Shown in pieces: positions 22,613-33,361 of a stretch of DNA of 64,000 bases. This DNA is from Ophiodon elongatus (lineage: Eukaryota; Chordata; Actinopteri; Perciformes; Hexagrammidae). The stretch covers positions 535,501 through 599,500 of the forward strand of contig JACSYO010001630.1 in assembly GCA_016806645.1 (NCBI GenBank), given 5' to 3'. Below the pieces are notes generated by a model. That model saw nothing but the letters and a program-made list of their open reading frames with translations, did not search any database and was not told the origin of the DNA. A program made the position numbers and the translations under genes. The first letter of the stretch is position 1, and every line of letters begins with the position of its first letter.

Positions 22613-22810
22613 TAGTGCGGTGACAGCGGCAGTGTTTCTAATCAGAGGTGAGGAGAGCGAATGAGCAGCCGTCCGATCCTCTCTGCTCTCTCATCAATCG
22701 GCTCTAACTGAATGGGAGCAAATCTCAGCCGGGACAAAATTAATATGTAGCAGATCTGCGGCACACTCGCCTACCCTGGAATTGGAAATGGCTTCTGTGC
22801 TGCCTGACCC
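22613..22810. promoter_or_regulatory. candidate CNE
   Basis: Unique, moderate-GC sequence (AATAGTGCGGTGACAGCGGC, 'TCATCAATCGGCTCTAACTG') lying between the pyrimidine tract and a TG tract. Compositional contrast is the only support. Confidence 0.28.
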
Positions 22811-22817
22811 GTATTCC

Positions 22818-22818
<1 letters not shown>

Positions 22819-22870
<52 letters not shown>

Positions 22871-22896
22871 AAGTGGGTGGGGGGTGGGTTACGCAA

Positions 22897-22943
<47 letters not shown>

Positions 22944-23046
22944 AGGGGGTTGTGGCGGCAGATTATTGGAGAGACAATTGGCTGTACGGCAGTAATCAGG
23001 AGAACACTGAGGTGTGTCTATCTTATGACTGCTTGCTGACAACCCC

Positions 23047-23120
<74 letters not shown>
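22819..23120. repeat. TG, TG and CA tracts with unique spacer
   Basis: TG at about 22819-22868 and 22899-22942, then CA at 23050-23120. The two TG tracts are separated by a G-rich spacer bounded by TGCGTAA and TTACGCA. Confidence 0.95.
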
Positions 23121-23123
<3 letters not shown>

Positions 23124-23450
23124 GACACTTTCACCCCCCTATCCAATTCAATCAGACAGTCCATCCGCCCTGCAGAGCAATGTGGCACTGCCCCCGTGCA
23201 TGACAGTATCAATTCAATTACCCAGGAAATGGATCCATATTCAACCCATATAAACTCATACATGGAGCCAGGAGGGGCTGCTGCCGCCACCGAGACAAAG
23301 AAATGCGCATTTACCCTGTAATAACTTTCATTTGGACTGGCTTTGAAAACCATTCTCAGCCAGGCATTTGTCGCTGTCACATCGCGTTATCCACAAATCA
23401 GGTTTACAAAATATCAATTCAATTTCTGGCGTAGCGCGAAACGCTGCGAG
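23121..23450. promoter_or_regulatory. candidate CNE with duplicated TATCAATTCAATT
   Basis: Repeat-free, enhancer-like block. The 13-mer TATCAATTCAATT occurs at 23207-23219 and 23412-23424, about one nucleosome apart, and a related TATCCAATTCAATC lies near 23142. GC-rich ends and stops in all frames fit a noncoding element. Confidence 0.38.
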
Positions 23451-24143
23451 AGGAGAGGGGGGTGGGGAGGACACATCCAGAGAGAGGGAGGGGAGAGCAC
23501 AGGCTGCTGAGGGGCCCCTTGTGGCTCGGTAGATTTCCAGTCAGAACTAATCAAAAGCAGAGCAGACCATGCTAATATCTTCAATTTCATCCTTTAGACT
23601 GCTGTCTTTTCCTTAGTCGTGAGCACACACACACACAAGCATGCATGTATGTTTACGCACACACACAGCAGGTCAGATAAAAACATGGGCACACAGGAAA
23701 AACATACATAACATAGACATAAACCCATTCATATTACACACACACACAGTATATCACACACGCTCACTCGCTGGATCATCCTCCCAGGACTGAGTTGTAT
23801 CTGTGAAGCTCATCTGTGTTCTTGCATTTTGCAGGAGTGACTTGTTGTGGAGTGTAGAGGTGAAGGAGTGTGAGTGCTGAAAACTTCTTTGTGCTTTGGT
23901 ATGTTGAGAGAGAAAGAAGGACGGGTCTAATGAAGCTGTGACTAGAATGATTTAAAATTAATGGGAGGCAGGAGGAGGTCGCCTTAGGGCCGCAGGGAGG
24001 GAGGAGTCTATTTGACACTGCCCCTGCTGAAGTGTCCCTGAGCAAGACCCTGACTGGAGAACATGTATTTAGTAGATTATCTTAGCACCAAAGATATTGC
24101 TTGTGGAATTCCTGCATGTGGTATCTGTGGAATTTGCTGTAAT
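23451..24143. other. unannotated, scattered CA repeats
   Basis: Purine-rich sequence at 23451-23510, then several short CA runs between 23620 and 23765. No gene or transposon recognised. Confidence 0.45.
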
Positions 24144-24519
24144 GGGCCGTTCACATGTTGCGTTATTTGCGCCCTCCAACCCATTGTCGTCAATGTTGAC
24201 GTGCGGAAGGCGCGCTTAAAGTGAGAGTGTGCCCCAAGATAGTAATAGTTCAACTTTTGGGATGCTGCAGCACAGTCATGTGACAAGAACCAACCAATTA
24301 AAGCTGGAGGATATCTTTTCTTGCTGCCCTAAAAATCAGTCTACTGAGAATATGTGGAGGAGAAGTTCATCATTTTAGTGCAGGGCTACCCAGAGCTTTA
24401 TTTATTTTTGGTTACTTTGCAATGGCAGGCACGACAGGAAAATGCATATTGGAAAATAGGACGACAGCGGCACAGCTAGTGTTTTTCACGCATTTTTAGA
24501 TGCAATATGTTAACGGCCC
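24144..24519. mobile_element. putative MITE with GGGCCGTT termini
   Basis: The left end GGGCCGTTCACATGTTGCG (24144-24162) is the imperfect inverse of the right end (24501-24519), with 15 of 19 positions agreeing. About 340 bp of non-coding sequence lies between. No matching target duplication is visible, so the superfamily is unassigned. Similar 'GGGCCGTTCACA' ends occur on dispersed repeats in other fishes. Confidence 0.6.
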
Positions 24520-25284
24520 GTAGACATTTTTGTCTTCTAAGGGCATAAAAGCAACTTTTTTTAAGTGAAGCACAAGGGTTAAGGGATAAGAACAAAACTA
24601 AGTTCCACTGCAGCGCTTGTAATTGTTATCAGAAGTGGGACATAAACGAGCCAGACTTGTTGTCATGACTGTGGCTCTTCTTAGCCCCACTGTGCCAATG
24701 CCCCACTTTGAAACACTGCCTATTAAATCACAATTTGTAATCTCCAAGCCCAAGCTCCCCAGGTGATGTTCCTTTAACTGCCTGCTCTACATTTTGGTCG
24801 AGCATATTTTGAGTCTCTTATTGAAAAATGTATTGACCTTAACTTAACCTGATTGAGCCATCTCTACAACTTGGTTGAGGTATCTTATTGTATAAAAATC
24901 CACTAGATGTCACTGTGTCTTTTAGAAGTATGCCTTCTCAGCTAGCCTCTTCACAGGAAGTTAGCAAGATACATTTTCCTCCCGACATGTGGACACTATT
25001 TGGTGAACATTTCCAAGATAAGTCCATTTATTCAACATATTACAGCACTTGAGGTCTTACTAAACAGAATTATGTAACTTCATACCAAAATAAATAAATG
25101 AATAAGGGTAAAGTTTTCGTAAAAGATTTAATAAAAATGTTTTTGTAAAAAGTATACATGGTAAATATCTAGTACAAGTAAGTAATAAAACTACTAACTA
25201 AATGGTAACCAATTGACATATTTTGGTATAACATATTACTAGCATTATAACAGTACATGGTTTGTAATTGTAACTTTACAATAG
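24520..25284. other. unannotated AT-rich sequence
   Basis: No recognised element. It forms the left flank of the piggyBac-like pseudogene, and I could not see a convincing terminal inverted repeat or TTAA boundary for it. Confidence 0.45.
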
Positions 25285-26394
25285 AGGAATGCTAAATCTT
25301 TTTACGGTGCTAGGCCACGCAATTTTTTGGCACTTATACCAGAAAATCCTCAAGATTCTGATGCTGATCTGAGTGATGACAATGACCAAATTGAGGATCC
25401 TGATTATCAGCCCACACAAGCAGAAGAGACTGGGGACACTTCTTTTGAATCCATGGACGAGGAGGAGGTTGCCTCAACAAGCACATCTTCTACACTGCCT
25501 CCTTGTACAAAGAGCAGAAAAGGGAAGAACGCCCTAAAAACTGTTTCCTTGGAGGAGCCAGAGGACACACCTGACCCAAGTTCACCCTCAGGCCCACACA
25601 AAGGCACAAGGAGAATCTGGAAGCAGGAAGACATTGGGGAATTCCAGGTTCCTGAATCAAGTTTTGAACCCCCTGAGGCTGTAAAGACACCCTTCCAGGA
25701 CTTCAAAATGCTCTTCACTGACCAGATAATTGAACATATTGCTCATCAAACCAATCTTTACTCTGCCCATGAGTTAGGGGATCCATTCAAGACTAGCCCT
25801 GAAGAGATTGAAGATTTCCTGGCAATACTGCTCTTCATGGGTGTGTTCGGCTTTCCAGCCCGGGAGGACTCCTGGCACCACGAGTCACGTTTTGATCCCA
25901 TAGCTGATATCATGCCGAAGAAGAGATACTTCTAGGAGCGAAAAGTGGTGACAACATTATGCAAAACCATACCACAGCCACATATTTCTGTTGTCTTCTG
26001 TGACAACTACTTCATCAGTTTCAACTTGATCCAGAAGCTGAACGCAAACGTAGGTGTCAAGTGCATTGGCACTGTTCGACCAAACCGCATAGGTGGAGCT
26101 GCCTTGATGATAGACAAACAGCTGATGAAGAAAGGACGTGGAGCTTTTGATTACAGGTCTGCTGAAGGGGTGATCGCAGGGAAATGGTATGACAACAAAT
26201 GCGTCAACCTTCTGAGCAATGCCTGTGGGATCATGCCTCTTTCAACTGTCAAACGGTGGAGCAAAGAGGCCCATGCAAAAATGAATGTCCCGTGGCCATC
26301 ACTCATTCCTGCCTACAATCAGCATATGGGAGGCATTGATCTTTCTGACAAGCTGGTACACCTGTACAAGACCCCCGCCAAGTCAAGGCGATGA
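25285..26394 (+). pseudogene. internally deleted piggyBac-type (PGBD-like) transposase
   Basis: One frame runs from an upstream stop at 25282 to the stop after 26394, broken by a TAG at 25933-25935. The N-terminal part is an acidic region (SDADLSDDNDQIEDPDYQP) followed by the start of the DDE_Tnp_1_7 domain, ending HHESRFDPIADIMPKKRYF. After the stop the frame resumes in the C-terminal catalytic part: VVFCDNYFISFNLIQKL (second Asp), CIGTVRPNRIGG, GAFDYRS, KWYDNKCVNLLSN, YNQHMGGIDLSDKL (third Asp), ending KTPAKSRR. Roughly 150-180 residues that normally hold the first catalytic Asp are missing, and the C-terminal Cys-rich domain is absent; the final stop may replace the Trp usually following SRR. 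No initiating ATG precedes residue 43 of the open part. It cannot encode active transposase. Confidence 0.9.
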
Positions 26395-27589
26395 TAGGCC
26401 ACTACCGACTGGTTAATAGGAGTGAGGTTCAGCAGTCAATGATGCTATCAAATATTATTATTTTTATTCAAAAATTGTAAATGACTGGAACCACGAGAAG
26501 TCCTTGTGCAAACAGTCATAAATGTGCACACAAAATCTTAGACTGATAGTTGGTGAATAGTTTGAAGATTAGCTGTGGATGGACAGACAGATAAACACAC
26601 ACACACACACAACACAAACACATGGCTTACTCCTAGCGGAGATAATAATAAAAATATATGTATAGAAATATAAAAATGATATGTCAAGAAACAAAAGGGT
26701 TTTATTTATTATGCATACACTAACTTCAAATGAGGAGTTTATTCACAACAGGTGTGTCGTGTTCGTGTCCCCTCATGAATCCATATTGCTTTAAGCATAC
26801 TATGCTCAACAGCTACATTCAGTTTTTTCTGTAGCTGCTTTACAACATATGGAAACCGGCATCAATGATGGGTCAAAATAATTAGCTCTTGTATTTGATG
26901 ATAATAACAGTATTGATACTATTTTATAGAATTTGGAAATGATATATAGACAAAACAACACATGGATCGAATCCTACACATTTGAGTAGACACTGTGAGT
27001 AAAGAGAGTAAGATTGGAGAGGAGAGGAAGAAATGAGCAGAAAGTGCAAAACAAGAGGGGAGAGAGGAGGTGTCATGGATAGATGGACAAAGTCCTTCAC
27101 ACTGATAAAAATCCAACTCTGGGCAGACAAACTCTGTGTCACACCGATTATAGTTAGAGCATTTGCCCTCCTGTCTCTCCTCCTCATGATCATCTCTCCC
27201 ACCCTGCCTGACTCAGACAACTTTCTTTGGTCGGAGACTTCACCTCATCGTCAGCTGTCCCAGACCCTAAAACAGTTTGCAAACAGGCTTGATTTTCTCG
27301 TGGCCAAAAACTGGATGCACTTGTAGTCGGGACACTCCGGAAACGTGTCTGAGACAAGAAAAGAGCAGTATCCAAGGAGAGCACACGGGAAAATGGAGGG
27401 AGCGGACACACACACACACACACACACACACTCACGCTCATCATATATTACTATAATAGCAGTCATGACACAAGCTTCATGGAGAATGAAAATGATATAA
27501 TGATATGAAGACAGGACAGTAGTTTTAAATGTTGGCATTGAAAACAAAACTTAAACATTAACAGAAAACACTGGCATTGACACATGAAA
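26395..27589. other. unannotated sequence, short CA tracts
   Basis: Small CA microsatellites at about 26597-26611 and 27411-27431. No named repeat or coding potential recognised. Confidence 0.45.
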
Positions 27590-28050
27590 AAAATACCTAC
27601 GTTTTTGTTCGATACACCCACATGTCCTGTGGGCAACTTTGTCTCCTGAAAATGAAGTTGCCATAAAACCAAACTTTTTAAATAGTGTTTTTTCTGGTAT
27701 TTTCTCCCTAAGTACCGTTGCAGTTTGAAACACGTCTAACATTGGGAATTTAACTACTTGGTTAGGTTTAGGAAAAGATCACGGTTTGGGTTGAAATAAG
27801 TATGTTTGTTACGTATTCTGCAAACCCCGATACGTAAAAAACAAAAAAAAAAAAGTAAACGTAAAAGATTACGTAGTATATTGAGCGATTACTGATGTTA
27901 CATGGTATGAAAGGTACGTTGTATGATGAAGTGTATAACAAGCAAGAAAGTCCAGTAAGGATGGGTAGACGGGTCACAAACACAGGGCTTTCACCTCTGA
28001 GACCGCTGTTCTTGTCTGAAAACTAAATTTGTTGTTGATTTTAAACTTGT
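27590..28050 (+). repeat. family R copy 2
   Basis: Contains ACTACTTGGTTAGGTTTAGG (about 27752-27771), then GATCACGGTTTGGGTT, TATGTTTGTTACGTATTC and, at the right, GGTCACAAACACAGGGCTTT with TGAGACCGCTGTTCTTGTC. The best-preserved long copy of the family in the window; non-coding. Confidence 0.65.
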
Positions 28051-28600
28051 ACTGTAATGTTTTTACGTTTGTTACATAATGTTGAGTAAGAAAGTTCTTA
28101 TGTATTCAGGCACATTATTATTTTAAAACAAACCATTAACTTTTTTCTTTTTTTTAACCCTAACCGAGTCGTTTTTTTTGCCGAAACCAAACCAACCTAA
28201 ACCTAACCTTGTTTCACAACATTAACCACGTAGCACTGTGCGTCATGAAAGTGTGATATGAAACATATTAGGTATTTTTTGTTCAGAAATGTCAGCATAT
28301 AATCTATTCGGGCTTGGCAGAAACATACATTTCCAACATTTTATTGCTGATTGGTTTAAGTATAACTATTGATTTGTTGTTGTTCCTTTCCTGTAAAAGA
28401 ACAAGTGAACCCAAATCATGCCATTTCCTTGTGTTCGGACGGATGACACAAACAAGTCATAAAGGTAGTAAGCTCAATAATGGCACCTAGTGGGCAGGTG
28501 AGGCACGGCAGTGTTTGCAGCTACATGGAAGGTTATTACACAAAATAGGCTGAAGCCGATTAAAGGAGAACCTTCATAAAAGAAGGAAACGTGTTGCCAA
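28051..28600. other. family R fragment in reverse, then unannotated sequence
   Basis: AACCAACCTAAACCTAACC near 28190-28208 is the reverse complement of the family's GGTTAGGTTTAGG module, so a second, inverted fragment may lie at 28135-28230. The rest is unassigned. Confidence 0.4.
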
Positions 28601-28609
28601 CCGATTCTT

Positions 28610-28696
28610 CCAAAGTAATGGGAGAAAATAGCGAGAGCAGGTTTTGAACACTCTATGTTCAAAACCTGCTCTCGCTATTTTCTCCCATTATTTTGG
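28610..28696. repeat. near-perfect 87-bp foldback, 41-bp arms
   Basis: The arm 28610-28650 is the reverse complement of 28656-28696 at 40 of 41 positions, with a 5-nt loop (CTCTA). Flanks do not continue the symmetry. The near identity implies a recent origin, gene conversion or constraint. RNA from either strand would form a long perfect hairpin. Confidence 0.95.
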
Positions 28697-28699
28697 ATT

Positions 28700-29260
28700 T
28701 TGCAAATGTCTCTGCTCACAAATCCATCACTGCATGCTCCTTTTTTGACTTGAAAACGGAATTAGTTTAGTGCTTGTTAATAGATTGAATAAATCTCCAT
28801 GCTCTGCTCATTAGATCTGAAAGCAGTGAAGAAGGAGGAGAAGATGAGTGCAGGGGTGAGGAGTGCTGCTTGCAGTAATGTGTCTGCTGTTGTGAGCTAA
28901 ATTCCTAATGAAACGCTCTCTTCTTCAATAATCAGACACATGGAGCTTCCTTCATCTGGAAACTGTTAACAACAGAAACGCACAGCGCTTCATGAAATTA
29001 TCCGCAGACACACTGATGCAGACACACACATACACACACAGCGTCAGCTCTCACAGTAATTACACAGTTTCAGAGAGCGCCGGGGCTCAAAACGCTGTTT
29101 AACAAATCAATTTGAGAATGCTTACCTTGTAGAGCTGTATCTATTTGTGTGTGTTTGTGTGTGTGCGCGCGGACACTTCCCTGAGCTGATCCATTAAGGC
29201 TTTAACAAAGAGCTGTGCTCGGCCGCGCTGCTGGAAATGTGTAATTGGAAGGATAGCTAA
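28700..29260. promoter_or_regulatory. candidate CNE region
   Basis: Mostly unique sequence with short CA/TG runs. Blocks 28780-29000 and 29040-29130 contain AATAATCAGACAC, CACAGTAATTACACAG and AACAAATCAATTTG. Stops occur in all frames. Confidence 0.28.
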
Positions 29261-29724
29261 GGGCCGACACACACAAATACACTTTATTGATCCACAGCAT
29301 CTCCTATATAGTGCCTCCGGCTAACACACACACAGCCGCAGCAAGGGGTTATACTGACTTTACTCCCATTCTGTTGCCATCAGTGTCAGTTTATCAAGCA
29401 ATCAATAGTCTTTTATTTTCTCATATCTTTAAATGGACGAATATCCTGAATATGATTTTTTACAACAGCAGGTTAGGAATGTGATGGAAAAGAAGGGAGG
29501 GGGAGAGGAGAGGAGAGGAGAGGAGAGGAGGAAGGGGAGATGGAAGAAGATGGAAAAGGATGAAACAAGGCTAGGCAAGGTAGCAGACAGGGCGAGAGGA
29601 GAAGAGAAGAACCTTTCAAGGGAAGAGAAAGAAAAGAAAACCGGTTACAAAGGGGAAAAAAGGTAAGTTATATGGAGAGAGGTGTGAAGAGGTGAAAAAA
29701 GAGAGTTAAGTTGTAGATGTTGGA
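29261..29724. repeat. purine-rich tract with (GGAGA)n core
   Basis: 29490-29535 holds about seven GGAGA units inside a longer purine-rich stretch (29470-29720). It accounts for the Glu/Lys/Arg-rich 77-codon frame at 29433-29666. 29261-29470 is unannotated. Confidence 0.85.
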
Positions 29725-29945
29725 CCACCGCCAGCGGGCAGGAAGCCGCCAGTTGACCCGAGCACCATTTGCATGTTAAGTGGTGTCAATCTGCATTGAT
29801 TCCCACCCAAATGAAATGCAGTGGGCTTCAATAGAGCCTGTGCTTTACAAGGGCCTTCTCACTGCTACATCCAGCCTATTGGATTCAGATTAACAGGCTC
29901 AGTATGGCCACACACTGAGAAAGTTATCTTTAATTAAAATCACTT
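29725..29945. promoter_or_regulatory. candidate CNE with POU octamer
   Basis: Unique sequence with a perfect ATTTGCAT at 29767-29774, CTGCATTGATTCCC, 'CAATAGAGCCTGTG' and a terminal TCTTTAATTAAAATC. It sits between a purine tract and a short minisatellite. Confidence 0.35.
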
Positions 29946-30090
29946 CCTTCTCAGGATCCACCGGACTGGAATTGGCTGAATCTGGACTGGACTGGAGTGG
30001 GCTGAACCTAAACTGGAGCTGTCTGGCCTGGGTCGGACCGGAGAGGAACCCTTGGAACCCTTGGAACTGGACTGGACTGGACCCAATTGA
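29946..30090. repeat. degenerate (CTGGA)n minisatellite
   Basis: Repeated ACTGGACTGGA, GACTGGAGTGGGCTGAA and GGAACCCTTGGAACC motifs. Short and impure. Confidence 0.7.
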
Positions 30091-31039
30091 TTAGACACAA
30101 TCCCAATGAACCAAACTCCTCTGTGATGCGACCTGCATAGTATGCTGCATATGGGGCCATGAATCATGAGCAAGACCTATTGATTCAAGGATATGACTGA
30201 GTTATTTGTAATACAAAATTCAAACTTGATCTGGAAAACAAAGAGGATCAAGACAATTCTTTTTAGCCATTTTCAAGCTAATATGGATGAGATGAATAAT
30301 GAGAAGTTACTGAGCTGACTCCATCAGCTGATGATGATTCGGTCAAAGTCTCCCCAAAATAGTGCAGGTGGAGCTTTTGTCATATGTTGTTAACCAAGTT
30401 CATACTGTGTGGGCGACTCCACCTGCTATTATGGTTTACGCACTGTATGTGCAGCAGGGCAAAGTGAAAATGGGCTGGGTGAAGTGGAATATATATTAGA
30501 GGGTGTGAGAAATAAATACACTCAGCCAGTCACATGGTCTCATGCGCTGTGAAACAACTGAAGCAATCTCAAGGAGGCAATAACAGCCCAACAACTCTCC
30601 AGAAAATCTTCTTTTTGTCGGGGTAGTGCAGAGTGGAACGATGTGAACACGCAGCACCTCAAACGTGCAGCCAGAGTATCTCACGCCATTACATTGTAAC
30701 ATTGTACTGTCAAATGTGACACAGCAACGTTTAACACCATGTTGCATTTCAAGAATAAAATGTGAAGCATCACTTTTGCGGAAAAGAAAGTTGGAAAGGA
30801 GGCAGTGTCTCCTGCCAGTGTGTGTGGTTACTCTGTAGCGGCCTGGTGTGATGTGCATGTAATTAAATGAAGGAAAACGCAGTGGAAGACTGTGTGTAAT
30901 GGCACTGCGCTCCTACATGGCACTTCTCCAATCAGAGGCTGCAGATTTATCAACATATGCGTCCTGCTGCATTCAGACGGCTGCAGGAATGTATTAAACT
31001 GAAGTGTATTTTCATTCAGTGTAAAGCATTGTCTTAATA
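30091..31039. other. unannotated sequence
   Basis: The stretch has a 120-codon minus-strand frame (30496-30858) of mixed composition that matches nothing I know. No repeat recognised. Confidence 0.4.
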
Positions 31040-31440
31040 TAGAAAGTGGAAGTGGTCTTGGTGATGTCAGCCGAATTTGCAGACTGAGATTTTGAAAGCC
31101 TCGAGATCGGCGTTTCGACCAACGCCATCTTGGATTTTGGCCGTCGCCATATATATATTTTTTGCAACCACTGAGAGCAAGTGACCATGTTTGGACAGCG
31201 GAGGAATGACACCGTGGTAGAGTTGCCACCTGTCAATAACAAAATAGCCACGCCCTAAAGCATTCTCTGCTTTATGGTCCATTTGACTCTAAATGGACCA
31301 AAATTTACTGAATAAAGAAGAAGACTTCAAACTACTGATTAAGATCACAAACTCATGTTCACAATGTTTACTGAGGTAATAAATCAAGTAGGGTCATTTT
31401 GTCATTGACTTTTATACAATAATAGAATTATTTTTAGTCA
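31040..31440 (+). repeat. family S copy 3
   Basis: Shares GGCCGTCGCCAT, ACGCCCTAAAGCATTCTCTG and the 'AATAAATCAAGTAGGGTCAT' tail with the family recognised at 12025 and 14255. The minus-strand frames across it (to 31282) are artefacts of the repeat. Confidence 0.65.
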
Positions 31441-31579
31441 AAGCAGACTGAGTTTCCAAAGTCCCTGGGCATCAAAATACCACACAACCCATTTCTGTCC
31501 AGGCTATAGGTCAACATTATCTGAAAAGTTATTTTCTATCCAGTAGGACATTTTTTTATTTATTTCATTTCAATTCATT

Positions 31580-31840
31580 CCATTATCCTATTTAGATTCA
31601 CCGTGGTGCTGGAGCCAATCCCAGCTGACATTGGGACATGTAGCCAGTTTATTGCAGGGCACATATAGAGACAGACATCCATTCACTGTCACAATTAACG
31701 GGCAATTTTAGATCAATCCCACGCTGCCACGGGGAGAACGTGCAAACTCCACACAGAAGGACCACCTGGGATCGTGGATCGAACCCAGGCCGCTCTTGCT
31801 GTGAGGTGACAGTGCTAGCTACTACACCACCGTGCAGCCC
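31580..31840 (-). mobile_element. tRNA-like interspersed repeat, copy A
   Basis: Read on the minus strand it begins GGGGCTGCACGGTGGTGTAG (box A-like) and has GGGTTCGATCC (box B). It continues through TGTGTGGAGTTTGCACGTTC and 'AATGTCAGCTGGGATTGG', and ends near ATAGGATAATGG. This repeat is very frequent in ray-finned fish genomes, and the paired boxes suggest a SINE-like element. Copies B and C lie at 61397 and 62417. Confidence 0.8.
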
Positions 31841-31844
31841 CGAA

Positions 31845-32050
31845 ATTAATTTAAATCAATTCAATTCAAATACATTTATTTTGTGTCGCCCAAAATCATA
31901 AATTTCAAATTCTCCTCAGAGGGCTTTAAAATCTGTACACATACGACATCCTCTGTCCCAGGACCTCTCATCGGATCAGGAAAAACTCCCCAAAAAACCC
32001 TTTAAGTGGAGAAAAAGGAAGAAACCTTCAGGAGAGCAACAGAGGAGTAA
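31845..32050 (+). repeat. dispersed teleost repeat (AATTCAATTCAAATACATTT type)
   Basis: Starts with an AATTCAATTCAA run and contains GGATCAGGAAAAACTCCCC and 'GAAGAAACCTTCAGGAGAGC', both hallmarks of a common percomorph repeat. It directly abuts the tRNA-like repeat, perhaps as a composite insertion. Confidence 0.65.
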
Positions 32051-33360
32051 AATATCTGGTGCATTTAACATCCTATCTATAAAAATGTGATCCTTAACTA
32101 CAGGTATTAAATGGTAACTGTAAGCAACACAACAAATCTCTGGTTTTCACAGTAAAACCTTGTTACAAAGTAGAAAAATGACAATTCGAACTACATAATA
32201 TTCTCCACAGCATTTTTAAAGGGTATCAACAGATAATCTGCAGCTTTGAAAAACATTTTTTACATTAAAGCATGTGATCATGTAAGAAACAGAATTATAA
32301 AGTAGTATGAAATAGAGGTATGAAACTTACATACAATATATACATCTGTGTACCTGTATAATGGGAACAATATTTTTTACATTGAAACTGAACATTGGCA
32401 TTGTGTGTTGCAATATCGTTCAATATGAACAAAAAGCGTTGGATTGCACCAAACCACATCTCATTTTGATGGACACAACTGAGCTTAAATGGACTGAGTT
32501 CTGCTGAAAAGGCAATAACAACCATATTGTAACAAATGGCTGCCTCTAAGAAAGGAAAATACATTCAGAGATCTACACTTTTATATGGAATGGAAAATGT
32601 TCAGCAGTAATGAAAATAATTATGCCATTTGCAGTGCCAAATCATTGGAAAACGGGACAGAGGTGATTTTTAGTGGACTAGCTGTTTTCCTTAATGGGCT
32701 TCCTGTTATAAATTATACTGCAGGACATTTCATTGCAGGTCGTTCATTGTCAAACCATGTCTTGCCAGTTTGATAATCCCAGGTTAAATCCTTCTGTGAC
32801 ACATTCCCTCAGCATCATTGTGACTGGCAGTCATCCATCACATGAGTCAGGTTCAGCAACAGAAGAAATCTGGGAACTGAAGTGTGCTTCAGTTTAACAA
32901 ACGGTAAAATACTTGACATTTGACCAATTTTGGTTCAACTGTTTCAATCATTAATCTCCATAAAGATTAGAGGTGAAGTGTTTTCATTGACACCCAAATC
33001 TTGAAGGATGGACAAACAAGTCCCAATCAGGTATAATTGTAAAATGTAATGCATTAAATACAGTGAAATGTATTAGCGAAGGGACCGATAAGGCTCAAAG
33101 AACCAATAAAATGAAATATTAGGAGTAATACATTGTGAAGAAACGAAACATAAGAATGGGTCATAATAGGTGCCTGAGGAGAAACCTAAGGGACAGACGG
33201 CCCTAGCTGAGGACCCCTGATTATATTGCTAAAGCATGGTTTCATTAAAAATTGGGCCGTGAACTGTCCCAACCCCTGCTAGAAGGTTGTAGGCACTGCT
33301 CATAAGGTAATTAATGCTTCATTAAGGCTGCTCTGGCATTACGGAGGGCCTTTCTATGTT
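32051..33360. other. unannotated AT-rich sequence
   Basis: No recognised element, tandem repeat or coding potential. Confidence 0.45.
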
Positions 33361-33361
33361 T

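Noticed and set aside
22868..22897. TGCGTAA...TTACGCA inverted repeat between TG tracts
   Set aside because: Only 7-bp arms around a G-rich spacer; within chance expectation.
24900..24916. CTCF-like CCACTAGATGTCACTG
   Set aside because: Departs from the core at a key G, and this string is a common component of fish repeats.
30496..31229. 120- and 133-codon minus-strand frames
   Set aside because: No recognisable domain; the second overlaps repeat family S.
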